Of a stretch of 64,000 nt of DNA, positions 43,346 through 51,727 are shown one piece after another. The position numbers and the translations under genes are program-made. The stretch lies in contig NZ_QYOS01000019.1 of assembly GCF_003605195.1 (NCBI RefSeq), positions 62,001 to 126,000 on the forward strand, given 5' to 3'. This stretch comes from Aurantiacibacter odishensis. Its GTDB lineage: Bacteria; Pseudomonadota; Alphaproteobacteria; Sphingomonadales; Sphingomonadaceae. Within the stretch, counting starts at the first letter, position 1; each line of letters starts with the position of its first letter. Under the pieces are notes generated by a model that saw nothing but the letters and a program-made list of their open reading frames with translations, ran no database searches and was not told the DNA's origin.

Positions 43346-44038
43346 ATGCGCTGGATCATCACCATTGTCATCGCCCTAGTCGCCGGTTTTGCGGGGGCCG
43401 CCGCCTGGGACTACGCCGGGCTCGGTCCGGACAGGACGCGCGAAGCCATCATGGCCAATCCCGAAATGCTTCCCGAAGCGATCGAGGAACTGCAGCGGCG
43501 GGAGGCGGTGGCGAGGCTGGAGCCGGTGCGCGACGAGATCGAGGAGCCGTTCCCCGGCGCCGTGCTGGGTAACCCCGATGGTGAAATCACTCTTGTCGAA
43601 TTCTCCGATTACGCCTGCGGCTACTGCCGCATCAGCGTCGACCATGTGAACCAGCTTATTGCTGCCAACCCCGACCTGCGCGTGGTCATCCGCGAATATC
43701 CCATCCTCTCGGCAGGCAGCGCCGATGCCGCGCGCATGGCGCTGGCCGCCGCGCAGCAGGGCAGGTTCGAGCAATTCCACAACGCCATGTTCGAATTCGA
43801 GGGACTGACGTCTGAGAACATCGAGGCTGCGGCGCAGCAGGCCGGGGTCGACATGGAGCGCGCGCGCACCGCCATCGAGGCGGGCGTTTTCGAAGGGCAG
43901 TTGCAGAACAACGTCTTCCTCGCGCGTAACATGGGCCTTACCGGCACGCCGGCCTGGGTGGTGGGGGACCAGGTGCTTTCCGGCGCGGTCGGCGTGGAAA
44001 CCCTGAGCGCGGCTATCGACGAGGCGCGCGATTCCTGA
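43346..44038 (+). CDS. DsbA/ScsC-like thiol oxidoreductase
   Basis: This 230-residue protein has an N-terminal membrane signal or anchor (residues 3-20), a charged helical stretch (31-70: ANPEMLPEAIEELQRREAVA) like the trimerisation stalk of ScsC proteins, then a thioredoxin/DsbA fold with active site Cys91-Gly-Tyr-Cys94 (DYACGYCRIS). The cis-Pro loop is probably TGTPAWVVGD. It would form, reduce or isomerise disulfides in the periplasm; the stalk suggests an oligomeric isomerase, but CGYC alone does not decide. Its gene follows the M48 protease by 11 bases. Confidence 0.88.
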   Translation: MRWIITIVIALVAGFAGAAAWDYAGLGPDRTREAIMANPEMLPEAIEELQRREAVARLEPVRDEIEEPFPGAVLGNPDGEITLVEFSDYACGYCRISVDHVNQLIAANPDLRVVIREYPILSAGSADAARMALAAAQQGRFEQFHNAMFEFEGLTSENIEAAAQQAGVDMERARTAIEAGVFEGQLQNNVFLARNMGLTGTPAWVVGDQVLSGAVGVETLSAAIDEARDS

Positions 44039-44117
44039 GGCAGGCCGCCTTGCACGGGAGACCAATTCCGCACGGCAGCCGATGGCAAGCGGCGCAAGCG
44101 ATACCAGATTAGCCGGC

Positions 44118-45353
44118 ATGAACATGCTGCCGATCAGCCCCCGGCCCTTCTTCGCCGACAAGAACAAGGCGTTCTGGCGGTTGCAGTTGCTGGGCTGGGG
44201 CGGCGCTTTCGTGTTCCGCTCCGCCACCACCATCGCCAACGAACGGCCGCTCGACTTCCTCATCACCGTGTTGATCACCGCCATTGCGGGCTTTTCCATC
44301 AGCACCGTGCTGAGCGTCATCTATTCCAACCTCATCAACCGACGTCCGCTGATCACCTGGACGTCCACCGCCGTCGTGCTGCTGATGGCCGTAGGGGTTT
44401 CCGCCTTCATCAACGCCTGGACGCTCGACGTGTACCAGGGCGGCGCGGAATCCAGCTTCCTCCAGCTGATGCTGGGCGTTGCCTACATCGACATGACGCT
44501 GCTGGGCGCATGGTCGGCGCTGTATTACGCGATCAATTTCTTCCTGCAGGTGGAGCAGCAGGCCGAAAGCCTCGAACGGCTGGAAACGCAGGCCACCAGC
44601 GCGCAGCTTGCCATGCTGCGCTACCAGCTCAACCCGCACTTCCTGTTCAACACGCTGAACTCCATCTCCACCCTCGTGCTGCTGGGCGAGACGAAGCCTG
44701 CCAACGCCATGCTCACCCGCCTGTCCAGCTTCCTGCGCCATACGCTGGTGAACACGCCGGGCGGCAAGGTAACGGTGGCGCAGGAGGTGGAGACGCTGAA
44801 GCTCTACCTCGATATCGAACGCATGCGTTTCGAGGAGCGTCTGCGCACCGATTTCGAGATCGGCGAGCGCGCCGCGCGAGGGTACATCCCCTCGTTCCTG
44901 CTCCAGCCGCTGATCGAGAACGCCATCAAGTACGGCGTTTCCGCACAGGAAGAAGGCGCGCGCATCAGCCTCTCCGCCCACGTGATCGGCAACATGCTGC
45001 GCATGATCGTGTCCGACACCGGCCCCGGCTTGCAGGGCGCACAGCGCAACGCCGAATCGCTGGTGCACACGCCATCGTCCACCGGTGTGGGTCTCGCCAA
45101 TATTCGCGACAGGCTGGCCCAGGCTTACGGCGAGAACAGTCGCTTCGAGATTGAAACCCCGCCCGATGGCGGCTTTACAGTGATTATCGAACTGCCCTTC
45201 GAACCGGCGGAGGCAGAGCAGGAACAGCAAGGCCGGGGGAAACCTCCCCGCGCCTCGCGTGTTTCACACTCACCGGCTGCAACAGGGAACGCACAACCTA
45301 ACGAAAGCGACGGCGAAACCGTCCCAGCCCCCCGAACCGGAGCCAATGCATGA
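44118..45353 (+). CDS. LytS/YehU-type membrane sensor histidine kinase
   Basis: This 411-residue kinase has four hydrophobic segments in the first 160 residues (no recognisable extracytoplasmic sensor domain), a short coiled stretch (QQAESLERLETQATSAQLAM) and the His_kinase domain: LRYQLNPHFLFNTLNSIS supplies the phospho-acceptor His, and LLQPLIENAIKYGVSAQEEG and DTGPGLQG with STGVGLANIRDRLAQAYG form the ATP site. I chose the ATG at 44118 (MNMLPISPRPFF); an upstream GTG/ATG frame from 44082 adds only a short uncharacteristic tail. It overlaps the response regulator gene by 4 bases (ATGA). The C-terminal tail is Ser/Glu-rich. The signal is unknown. Confidence 0.92.
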   Translation: MNMLPISPRPFFADKNKAFWRLQLLGWGGAFVFRSATTIANERPLDFLITVLITAIAGFSISTVLSVIYSNLINRRPLITWTSTAVVLLMAVGVSAFINAWTLDVYQGGAESSFLQLMLGVAYIDMTLLGAWSALYYAINFFLQVEQQAESLERLETQATSAQLAMLRYQLNPHFLFNTLNSISTLVLLGETKPANAMLTRLSSFLRHTLVNTPGGKVTVAQEVETLKLYLDIERMRFEERLRTDFEIGERAARGYIPSFLLQPLIENAIKYGVSAQEEGARISLSAHVIGNMLRMIVSDTGPGLQGAQRNAESLVHTPSSTGVGLANIRDRLAQAYGENSRFEIETPPDGGFTVIIELPFEPAEAEQEQQGRGKPPRASRVSHSPAATGNAQPNESDGETVPAPRTGANA

Positions 45354-46144
45354 GCATCCGCACAATCATCGTCGATGACGAAAAACTGGCCATCCAGGGC
45401 CTGCAACTGCGCCTGGAACCCTTCACCGATATCGAAGTGATCGAAACCTGCGCCAACGGGCGCGAAGCGATCCGCGCGATCAAGACGCAGAAACCCGACC
45501 TCGTCTTCCTCGACATCCAGATGCCGGGGTTCGACGGGTTTTCCGTGGTGAAAGGCGTGATGGACGTCGATCCGCCGCTGTTCGTCTTCGTCACCGCCTA
45601 CCAGGAACACGCTATCCGTGCGTTCGAGGCGAATGCCGTGAACTACCTGATGAAGCCGGTGGACGAGGACAAGCTGGCCGACACGGTGGAACGCGTGCGC
45701 CAGCGCCTTGCAGAAATGCGCAGCGCGGAAGAGGCGGAAAAGCTGAAGGACGTGCTGGCCGAAGTCAGCCCCGACAGCCTCGAGGCGATTTCCGAGGGCG
45801 AGGATCCCACGGGCCGCTACGAGAAGATGATCAACGTGAAGGATCGCGGCCAGATCTTCCGCGTCGATGTCGACACCATCGAGCATATCGAAGCTGCCGG
45901 CGACTACATGTGCATCTACACCGGCGACAACTCGCTGATCCTGCGCGAGACGATGAAGGACCTGGAACGACGGCTGGACCCGAAGAACTTCCAGCGCGTC
46001 CACCGCTCCACCATCGTGAACCTCGACCAGGTGCGACAGGTGAAACCGCACACCAACGGCGAATGCTTCCTCGTGCTGGATTCGGGCGCGGAGGTCAAAG
46101 TAAGCCGGTCGTACAGGGACGTGGTGGCCCGCTTTGTCCATTAA
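45350..46144 (+). CDS. LytTR-family response regulator
   Basis: This 264-residue regulator has an N-terminal receiver domain (1-120: IIVDDEKLAIQGL, phospho-acceptor Asp55 in LVFLDIQMPG, conserved Lys in NYLMKPVDED) and a C-terminal LytTR DNA-binding domain (about 160-262: VDVDTIEHIEAAGDYMCIY, RETMKDLERRL, FQRVHRSTIVNL). A helical linker joins them. It forms a two-component pair with the overlapping LytS-type kinase. LytTR proteins bind direct repeats upstream of envelope, virulence or surface genes; no target site was seen in the window. The gene ends just before the palindromic repeat at 46156. Confidence 0.95.
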   Translation: MSIRTIIVDDEKLAIQGLQLRLEPFTDIEVIETCANGREAIRAIKTQKPDLVFLDIQMPGFDGFSVVKGVMDVDPPLFVFVTAYQEHAIRAFEANAVNYLMKPVDEDKLADTVERVRQRLAEMRSAEEAEKLKDVLAEVSPDSLEAISEGEDPTGRYEKMINVKDRGQIFRVDVDTIEHIEAAGDYMCIYTGDNSLILRETMKDLERRLDPKNFQRVHRSTIVNLDQVRQVKPHTNGECFLVLDSGAEVKVSRSYRDVVARFVH

Positions 46145-46155
46145 TCCCTGACCCC

Positions 46156-46246
46156 GCTCGCCCTGAGCTTGTCGAAGGGCTGCCTTTTCTTCTAGCGCAG
46201 CGCCGGAAGGGAAAAACAATCCTTCGACAAGCTCAGGATGGGCGAG
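46156..46246. repeat. Palindromic intergenic repeat (CTTGTCGAAGG type)
   Basis: The left arm (46156-46178) contains CCCTGAGCTTGTCGAAGG and the right arm (46221-46246) the complement CCTTCGACAAGCTCAGG, separated by 42 bases; the outer GCTCGCC/GGGCGAG parts pair imperfectly. This CCTTCGACAAGCTCAGG motif is a widespread dispersed element in proteobacterial intergenic DNA. It sits between the LytTR gene and nadC, and its right arm leads into the nadC ribosome binding site (GAGGAG). It may act as a terminator or mRNA-processing hairpin. Confidence 0.75.
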
Positions 46247-46254
46247 GAGTTGGC

Positions 46255-47127
46255 ATGGAATTCAAACTGGAAGGCTTCGACCTTCACGCATTCGTCCGCG
46301 AAACGCTCGCCGAAGACCTTGGCGAAGGGCTGCCCGGCGGCGGCGTGGATGTCACCGCCACCAGCGTGATCCCGGCTGATGCACGCTTCCAGGGCGTGAT
46401 GGACAGCCGCGATGCCATCACCGTCGCGGGCCTGCCCATTGCCGTCGCCTTCTTCCGCCATCTCGATCCTGACATGGCTGTAGACCTGCTTGTGGAGGAA
46501 GGCGCGCAGGTCCAACCCGGCACGGACCTGATGCGCCTGTCCGGCAACGCCCGCGCCATGCTGACAGCGGAGCGAAGCGCGCTGAACACGGTGCAGCACC
46601 TCTCCGGCATCGCCACGCTGGTGCGCCAGTATGTCGATGCGATGAGAGATGGGGGAGGCAACGCCGATTGCACCCTGCTCGATACCCGCAAGACCATTCC
46701 GGGTCTCAGGCACATCGAGAAATACGCCGTACGCATGGGCGGCGGCAGCAACCACCGCATGGGCCTGTGGGACGCGGCGATGATCAAGGACAACCACATT
46801 CTCGTTGCCGGGAACGTGGGCGAAGCGGTGCGCCGCGCACGCGATGCGGGCGTCACGAACATCATCTGCGAGGTCGACCGGCTCGACCAGATCGAGCCCG
46901 CGCTCGCCGCAGGGGCGGACCATATCCTGCTCGACAACATGAACCCGGAAACCTTGCGGGAAGCGGTGGCCATGATTGCCGGTCGCGCGAAGACCGAGGC
47001 GAGCGGCGGCATCGATCTCGACACGATCAGGGCGAAGGCCGCGACGGGCGTGGACTACGTCTCCGTAGGCCGCCTGACGCAAAGCGCGCCCGCCGCCGAT
47101 ATCGGGCTGGATTTCACTGTAGAATGA
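46255..47127 (+). CDS. nadC: Nicotinate-nucleotide pyrophosphorylase (quinolinate phosphoribosyltransferase)
   Basis: This 290-residue NadC makes nicotinate mononucleotide from quinolinate and PRPP in de novo NAD synthesis. Family motifs are ETLAEDLGEG at the N terminus, SALNTVQHLSGIATL, LLDTRKTIPGLRHIEKYAVRMGGG (given here in part: LDTRKTIPGLRHIEKYAV), NHRMGLWDAAMIKDNHI and the C-terminal VSVGRLTQSAPAADIGLDF. Start ATG at 46255, with GAGGAG 7 bases upstream. The stop overlaps the following membrane protein gene by ATGA, and RNase T2 follows, so a three-gene unit is likely. No nadA or nadB is in the window. Confidence 0.96.
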   Translation: MEFKLEGFDLHAFVRETLAEDLGEGLPGGGVDVTATSVIPADARFQGVMDSRDAITVAGLPIAVAFFRHLDPDMAVDLLVEEGAQVQPGTDLMRLSGNARAMLTAERSALNTVQHLSGIATLVRQYVDAMRDGGGNADCTLLDTRKTIPGLRHIEKYAVRMGGGSNHRMGLWDAAMIKDNHILVAGNVGEAVRRARDAGVTNIICEVDRLDQIEPALAAGADHILLDNMNPETLREAVAMIAGRAKTEASGGIDLDTIRAKAATGVDYVSVGRLTQSAPAADIGLDFTVE

Positions 47128-47561
47128 GAACGGTGAGCGGGCCGCGCCCGTTTCCGATCCGGCTGTTTGCCGCGCTATTCCTGTTCGCGGCGCTGATCCG
47201 CCTCATCGCTGGATTGATCGACACAACGCCGATGATCGCGGACCTGTTTCGCTGGCTGCCCCTTACGGTCATCACGCAGGACCTCGCCATCGTGGCGCTG
47301 AGTGCGGAATTCACCATCGCCTGCATTCCGGTGGCCCTGGTGTGGTTTCGCGCGATGCGCATCGCTCGCGTGCTGGTGGGCGTGATGGCAGGCGTGCGGC
47401 TCGTCTCCTTCGAGACTGCGCCTTGGCTGATCGGGCTGCCGGTGCACGAAATCGCGCTGGCCTGCTCCGTCATCGCCGCGCTGCTGCTTTTTACGCCGCC
47501 AGCGACACGCTGGTTTGCGCACAGGGGGAGGCGCAGAAGCAATGCCGAGATTTTTGAATAA
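47124..47561 (+). CDS. Small integral membrane protein, 145 residues, unknown
   Basis: I do not recognise a family. The protein has four clear hydrophobic segments (about residues 13-32, 45-65, 68-85 and 95-125) with basic ends (MRTVSGPRPFPIR and RWFAHRGRRRSN), so it should sit in the inner membrane with the C-terminal tail in the cytoplasm. It overlaps nadC by ATGA at its start and the RNase T2 gene by 20 bases at its end, which shows that it is translated as part of this unit. Whether it serves NAD synthesis or RNase T2 export cannot be told. Confidence 0.7.
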   Translation: MRTVSGPRPFPIRLFAALFLFAALIRLIAGLIDTTPMIADLFRWLPLTVITQDLAIVALSAEFTIACIPVALVWFRAMRIARVLVGVMAGVRLVSFETAPWLIGLPVHEIALACSVIAALLLFTPPATRWFAHRGRRRSNAEIFE

Positions 47562-48258
47562 GGCCGCATTCCTCGCAGCCGCGCTCGCGCTGCCCACGTC
47601 GGCTTATGCGCAGGCCTACCAGTGCCGCGTGCCGAACGGCCCCGTCTCCCTTCCCCCTGTCGAACGCGACGGCCCGGTGCGCGAATCGCGCGTCACCGGC
47701 TACACCCTCGCGCTCAGCTGGAGCCCTGAATTCTGCCGCTTCCGCGACGAGCAGGCTCGCCATGCGCGCCAGTGCGGCGGGCGGGCCGGGCGTTTCGCCT
47801 TCGTGGTCCACGGCCTCTGGCCCGAAAGCGGACCCGGACGCTGGCCGCAGTGGTGCCCCGCCCTTCGCCAACCGAGCGCTGCCGAAGTGCGCGCCAGCAT
47901 GTGCATGACGCCGGACCTGTCGCTGCTCGCTCGCCAGTGGCGCAAGCACGGCGCCTGCATGACGCGCGACCCGGACACCTACCTGCGCGTAACCCGCATC
48001 CTGTGGAACTCCCTGCGCTGGCCCGACTTCGACCGCCTCTCCCGCCGCGACAACCTGACCGCAGGCATGATCCGCGAGACCTTTGCCGAGGCGAACCCCT
48101 ACTGGGACGCGGAAGACGTCGGGCTGGTGGTCAATGAACGCGGCTGGCTGCGCGAAATGCGCCTCTGCTACGATGCGGACTTCATGCCGACGCCGTGCGA
48201 CCGGCAGCGGTTCGGACCGGGAGATGACGCGCGGGTGCGAATATGGCGGGGGCTTTAA
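47542..48258 (+). CDS. Ribonuclease T2-family protein, secreted
   Basis: This 238-residue RNase T2 has a signal peptide (cleavage after AYA/AQA, about residue 24) and both active-site blocks: HGLWPE with His90 (FVVHGLWPES) and WRKHGAC with His136 and Cys139 (ARQWRKHGACM). Seven or so cysteines could form the usual disulfides. The first block region reads YTLALSWSPEFCRF, as in bacterial T2 enzymes like RNase I. It would degrade RNA in the periplasm or outside the cell for nucleotide or phosphate salvage. The start ATG at 47542 has GGAGG 10 bases upstream and lies inside the end of the previous gene. Confidence 0.92.
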   Translation: MPRFLNKAAFLAAALALPTSAYAQAYQCRVPNGPVSLPPVERDGPVRESRVTGYTLALSWSPEFCRFRDEQARHARQCGGRAGRFAFVVHGLWPESGPGRWPQWCPALRQPSAAEVRASMCMTPDLSLLARQWRKHGACMTRDPDTYLRVTRILWNSLRWPDFDRLSRRDNLTAGMIRETFAEANPYWDAEDVGLVVNERGWLREMRLCYDADFMPTPCDRQRFGPGDDARVRIWRGL

Positions 48259-48320
48259 TGTCCGAAATGGGGTGGGAAGCTGAAATTGCAGAATGATGAT
48301 CCTCGTGGCACTGACAGCAA

Positions 48321-48848
48321 ATGTATAGGCCCATTGAGATAGGCAGTGGCTTGATTTCTGCCACTATGGTCGCGACAGCTTCAACAGCTGGGATCGTATC
48401 AGTTGTGTCCAGTATCGACGATTTGTTCTGGCTGATCGAAAACAATCAAAGTATTTCGATGTGGCCAATCAGGGTCGTTTTTTCGGCCATAGGCACGGCG
48501 GGTGCTGGTGTCGTCTTCGGATTCATTGGCGCTGTCTTATTTCTCGCTGTCGGCCTCCTTCCTCTGCTCAAGAGAGGCTCGAAAGTCCTGATGATTGTTG
48601 CGGGCGGCCTTGCTGGTCTCGCCCATTCAATCGTTGGCTGGGCGTTGCGTATCGCAGACAATTACGTCGGACCTCTAAGCCAGCTTGAGGGTTTGTTATT
48701 ATCGGTGGGGGCGTGGGGGGGCTTCCTTTTGACAGACGGTCGACAAACCGTGGCCATTGCAACCGTGCCCGCCTCTATCGTTGGCGGTTGTGCAGCCGGT
48801 TGGATTTTTTATCACATTGTGATTGGTCGGCCACCAGCAACACAATAG
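48321..48848 (+). CDS. Hypothetical membrane protein with lower GC than neighbours
   Basis: I recognise no family. The 175-residue protein has about four hydrophobic segments (10-30, 50-80 including VFGFIGAVLFLAVGLLPLL, 88-108 and 125-165) with a GRQTVAIATVPASIVGGCAA stretch near the end. Base composition of 48260-48880 is clearly less GC-rich than surrounding genes and third positions are less biased, so it may be recent acquisition. There is no good Shine-Dalgarno before the ATG. It stands between RNase T2 and the convergent tadA gene and has no evident partner. Confidence 0.5.
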   Translation: MYRPIEIGSGLISATMVATASTAGIVSVVSSIDDLFWLIENNQSISMWPIRVVFSAIGTAGAGVVFGFIGAVLFLAVGLLPLLKRGSKVLMIVAGGLAGLAHSIVGWALRIADNYVGPLSQLEGLLLSVGAWGGFLLTDGRQTVAIATVPASIVGGCAAGWIFYHIVIGRPPATQ

Positions 48849-48885
48849 CGTCCGCAATCGGGTCGTTAGCGGACATTCCCGCCCC

Positions 48886-49341
48886 TCACCGCCGCTCAGC
48901 AAAGAAGGTCCGCAGCAATTCCGCCGCCTCGCCCTCACCCAGCCCGCTGTAAACCTCCGGCTTGTGCAGGCATTGCACCTGCTGGAACACCCGGCTCCCG
49001 TGTTCGACCGCGCCGCCCTTGGGGTCGCTTGCGCCGTAATAGAGCCTCCCAACCCGCGCATGGCTGATCGCGCCGGCGCACATCGGGCAAGGTTCCAGCG
49101 TCACGTACAAATCGCAGCCGGTCAGGCGTTCATCGCCAAGCTTCTCCGCCGCCGCGCGAATCGCCACCATCTCCGCGTGGGCGGTGGGATCGCGATGGGT
49201 GCGGGTGAGATTGTGGCCCTCGCCCACCACCACGCCGTCCTTGACCACCACCGCGCCAACGGGCACTTCGCCTGCGGCAGCCGCCTCGTGCGCCAGTTGC
49301 AGGGCGCGTCGCATCGGTTCGGGAGTGGACCATTTCGCCAT
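48886..49341 (-). CDS. tadA: tRNA-specific adenosine deaminase
   Basis: This 151-residue cytidine-deaminase-fold enzyme carries the zinc motif HAE (His55, Glu57 in PTAHAEMVAIRAA) and PCPMC (Cys85, Cys88 in LEPCPMCAGAI). The ARVGRLYYGASDPKGGA and FAERR ending match TadA, which converts the wobble adenosine of tRNA-Arg(ACG) to inosine. Length is normal. A related guanine or nucleoside deaminase is a less likely alternative. The start ATG lies 111 bases from the divergent rpmB. Confidence 0.92.
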   Translation of the reverse strand: MAKWSTPEPMRRALQLAHEAAAAGEVPVGAVVVKDGVVVGEGHNLTRTHRDPTAHAEMVAIRAAAEKLGDERLTGCDLYVTLEPCPMCAGAISHARVGRLYYGASDPKGGAVEHGSRVFQQVQCLHKPEVYSGLGEGEAAELLRTFFAERR

Positions 49342-49451
49342 GCGGCAGGGCTACCGCGAAGCTTGACGAATCTCCACCCCCCCTGTATGCGCGCGCCTTT
49401 CCCAGCCCAAAAAGCTGTTTCGAACAACCGTTGTAAACGAGAGAATTCGCC

Positions 49452-49748
49452 ATGTCGCGCATCTGCGAACTTACCGGCAAGGGCCGCCAGGTCGGCCACA
49501 ATGTCAGCCACGCCAACAACAAGACCAAGAAGGTCTTCCTGCCGAACCTGCAGAACGTCACGCTGATCAGCGAGAAGCTGGATCGCAGCTTCAAGTTCCG
49601 CGTGTCGACCCACGGCCTGCGCTCGGTGGAGCACAACGGCGGTCTCGACAACTGGCTGCTGAAGACCCGCGACGACAAGCTTTCGGGCAACGCCCTGAAG
49701 GTAAAGCGCGAGCTGAAGAAGGCGATGGCTTCCAGCGAAGCCGCCTGA
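49452..49748 (+). CDS. rpmB: 50S ribosomal protein L28
   Basis: This 98-residue L28 has the typical alphaproteobacterial sequence [20 protein letters not shown], then [20 protein letters not shown] and the C-terminal [13 protein letters not shown]. It is a structural protein of the large ribosomal subunit near the exit site. Start ATG follows ACGAGAG at a proper distance. It is a single-gene unit, closed by a strong intrinsic terminator at 49793-49826. Confidence 0.97.
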   Translation: MSRICELTGKGRQVGHNVSHANNKTKKVFLPNLQNVTLISEKLDRSFKFRVSTHGLRSVEHNGGLDNWLLKTRDDKLSGNALKVKRELKKAMASSEAA

Positions 49749-49792
49749 CGTCGGGCTAGCTCGGCGCGTTCCAGCACTGGAGATTGCAAAAG

Positions 49793-49826
49793 GCGCGTGA
49801 GGTTTACGGTTCCTCACGCGCTTTTT
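49793..49826 (+). terminator. Rho-independent terminator of rpmB
   Basis: Perfect 10-bp arms GCGCGTGAGG / CCTCACGCGC flank a 9-base loop and are followed by TTTTT. On the other strand the left arm is preceded by A-rich GCAAAA, so it could also end the convergent gene whose stop codon (49804-49806) lies in its loop. Confidence 0.9.
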
Positions 49827-50787
49827 CGTGCGCGAAATCCGGGTCCCAGTCGAGCCGAGCGAGCAGGGTGCGCTGGAACGAGGCGATGTTGTCGTCCGAT
49901 GCCAGCCACAGCCGCACCGTGCCGTCCGCGTCCACTCCGTCCACCGCCAGCGCCTCGTAGTTCTCGCGCGGCAGGATGTCTTCCAGCCTGATGAGGAGTT
50001 CGAGGTCCAGCGTCTCGCCTTCTTCAAGCCCCGTCGGGTCGGCGATCGCAATGGCGGTGGCGAACGGCGGGACGGCCCAGGCCACCTGCCGCAGCAGCAC
50101 CAGCACCCGGCCATCGGGAAGGGCGGCCATGTCGGTCGGGCTGTATCCTTCGGGAACGGCGAACCGGAAAGCCAGCGGCTTGAGGTCATCGGTCGGATCG
50201 GAGGGATGGAGAAGCCCGACGGAATCGCTTTCGGGCAGCACGAGAAAGCGCCCGTCGGGCAGGCGCGCCATGGCCTCTGCGCCGCTATTGTCCGGCCAGT
50301 GTTGCCACTCGGGCGGCTGTCGCGAGGCGAGGTATCCGCTGGCGACCGAGAAGCGCACTACGGCATTGGTATTCTCGAAAGCCAGCCAGTAATCGCCCGT
50401 CGCGGGGTCGCGCGCAGCCGCCTCGATATCGGGCAGGGTCGCGCTGAGGGGGCCGCGATCCCAGACGGTCGCCACGCGTGGCTCACGCGTGCGCGGACCA
50501 TCGGGCGATGCGAGTGTCAGCATTTTGCCCCTGTCCGAAAAAAGCCGAAGGGTGTCTTCGCCAAGCACCAGCATCGCGGAATAGCCGCCGAAATCGATGC
50601 GGGAGTTCGACAGTTCCCAAACGCCTTTTCGAGTGAAACCGCCAATGCTGGCCAGGGCCGGCAGGTCCTCCACCGCGCTTACCGAGAGATCGACCTCCGA
50701 CCCGGTAGGGATCTGGGTTCGTACCAGGGTGCCCGGCGCCAGGGCCAGGGTGACGAGCAGCGCCGCAGCGAGCTTTCTTCGCTTCAT
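49804..50787 (-). CDS. Phytase-like / esterase-like exported beta-propeller protein
   Basis: This 327-residue protein has an N-terminal signal or anchor (residues 5-22, AAALLVTLALAPGTLV) and repeated beta-rich stretches such as GGFTRKGVWELSNSRIDFGG, TGDYWLAFENTNAVVRFSVA, AEAMARLPDGRFLVLPESDS and DMAALPDGRVLVLLRQVAWA, the pattern of the esterase-like activity of phytase family. Members are exported and thought to bind calcium, with phytase activity inferred for few. The last codons overlap the rpmB terminator. It is followed upstream (same strand) only by other genes read in the same direction but separated by 20 bases from the M23 peptidase gene. Confidence 0.82.
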   Translation of the reverse strand: MKRRKLAAALLVTLALAPGTLVRTQIPTGSEVDLSVSAVEDLPALASIGGFTRKGVWELSNSRIDFGGYSAMLVLGEDTLRLFSDRGKMLTLASPDGPRTREPRVATVWDRGPLSATLPDIEAAARDPATGDYWLAFENTNAVVRFSVASGYLASRQPPEWQHWPDNSGAEAMARLPDGRFLVLPESDSVGLLHPSDPTDDLKPLAFRFAVPEGYSPTDMAALPDGRVLVLLRQVAWAVPPFATAIAIADPTGLEEGETLDLELLIRLEDILPRENYEALAVDGVDADGTVRLWLASDDNIASFQRTLLARLDWDPDFAHEKAREEP

Positions 50788-50806
50788 GCCCCCCAGCCAG
50801 CCGCGA

Positions 50807-51727
50807 TCAGGGCATGGGGCCGGTGAACAGGATGGGATCGAGGCGGGTGAGGTGCCATTTCAGGCTCCAGTGCAGGTGCGGCCCCGTCGCCCGGCCGGAA
50901 GAGCCGATACGGCCCAGCACCTGCCCCTGCTCCACCCGGTCTCCCTCTTCCACGGCAATGTCGGACAGGTGCAGGAACGCGCTGTTGAGACCCGCGCCGT
51001 GGTCGATGATGAGGAGGTTGCCTTCGAGGCTGAAGCCTTCGACGGCGAGCGTCACCACGCCGCTGGCAGGGGCGACGAACGGGTCGCCGCTTCCGCCTGT
51101 CGCGATGTCGATGCCCGAATGGTAGCTGCCCGGTTCGCCGCGATAGATGCGCTGCGAGCCGAAGCGGCCCGAAATGCGGCCCGTCAGTGGCCAGATGAAA
51201 TCCTCTTTCCACCCGTCGACGGGCGAATCGGCGGTGCGCGCGTCCCAGATCGCGTCGAGTTCGGGCTGGCGGCGGCGCATGAAGCTTTCGCTCGCCCCGC
51301 CCGCACGGCGCGCCACGTTCACGCGTTCGATATCCCAGTCGCGCGGGGATACGGCCAGCTCCTCGGTGACGATGGAGCCATCGGCCATGGTGGCGACAAG
51401 CATTTCCGACGTTCCGGCATCGCGGTCGAACGCGGCGAAGAACCGGCCTTCGTCGTCCAGCTTCACCGGCGTCTCACCCAGCGTGGCGGATACCGCGCCA
51501 CTGGGGGCCTGACCGCGAATCCAGCCGCCCTGCGTCAGTTCTCCGGCATAGGAGAAATCTCCCCGCAAGGCGGGATCGGCAGCAGGCGCAGCAGAAGCAC
51601 TGGCACTGGCACTGGCGAGATTTTCCGCCTGCGTGGGCTCGTCACCGGCATGGGCGGGCTGCGATGCACAACCGGCGAGGGCCAGCGCGCAGGCAATGGC
51701 GGAAGGAAATAGCAGGGCCTTGATCAC
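50807..51727 (-). CDS. M23-family peptidase (LytM domain), lipoprotein
   Basis: This 306-residue protein has a lipoprotein signal (LALAGCASQ, Cys20) and a C-terminal LytM/M23 domain (about 195-290) with the zinc ligands in SYHSGIDIATG (HxxxD) and GPHLHWSLKW (HxH). The N-terminal half is beta-rich and ends VARRAGGASESFMRRRQPEL. It should cleave or sense peptidoglycan cross-bridges in the periplasm. It overlaps the DUF2093 gene upstream by ATGA. All ligands are present, so it is likely active. Confidence 0.93.
   Translation of the reverse strand: MIKALLFPSAIACALALAGCASQPAHAGDEPTQAENLASASASASAAPAADPALRGDFSYAGELTQGGWIRGQAPSGAVSATLGETPVKLDDEGRFFAAFDRDAGTSEMLVATMADGSIVTEELAVSPRDWDIERVNVARRAGGASESFMRRRQPELDAIWDARTADSPVDGWKEDFIWPLTGRISGRFGSQRIYRGEPGSYHSGIDIATGGSGDPFVAPASGVVTLAVEGFSLEGNLLIIDHGAGLNSAFLHLSDIAVEEGDRVEQGQVLGRIGSSGRATGPHLHWSLKWHLTRLDPILFTGPMP

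Noticed and set aside
46156-46246. Attachment site or insertion element ends
   Set aside because: No transposase, target duplication or integrase nearby; the motif is a known dispersed palindrome type.
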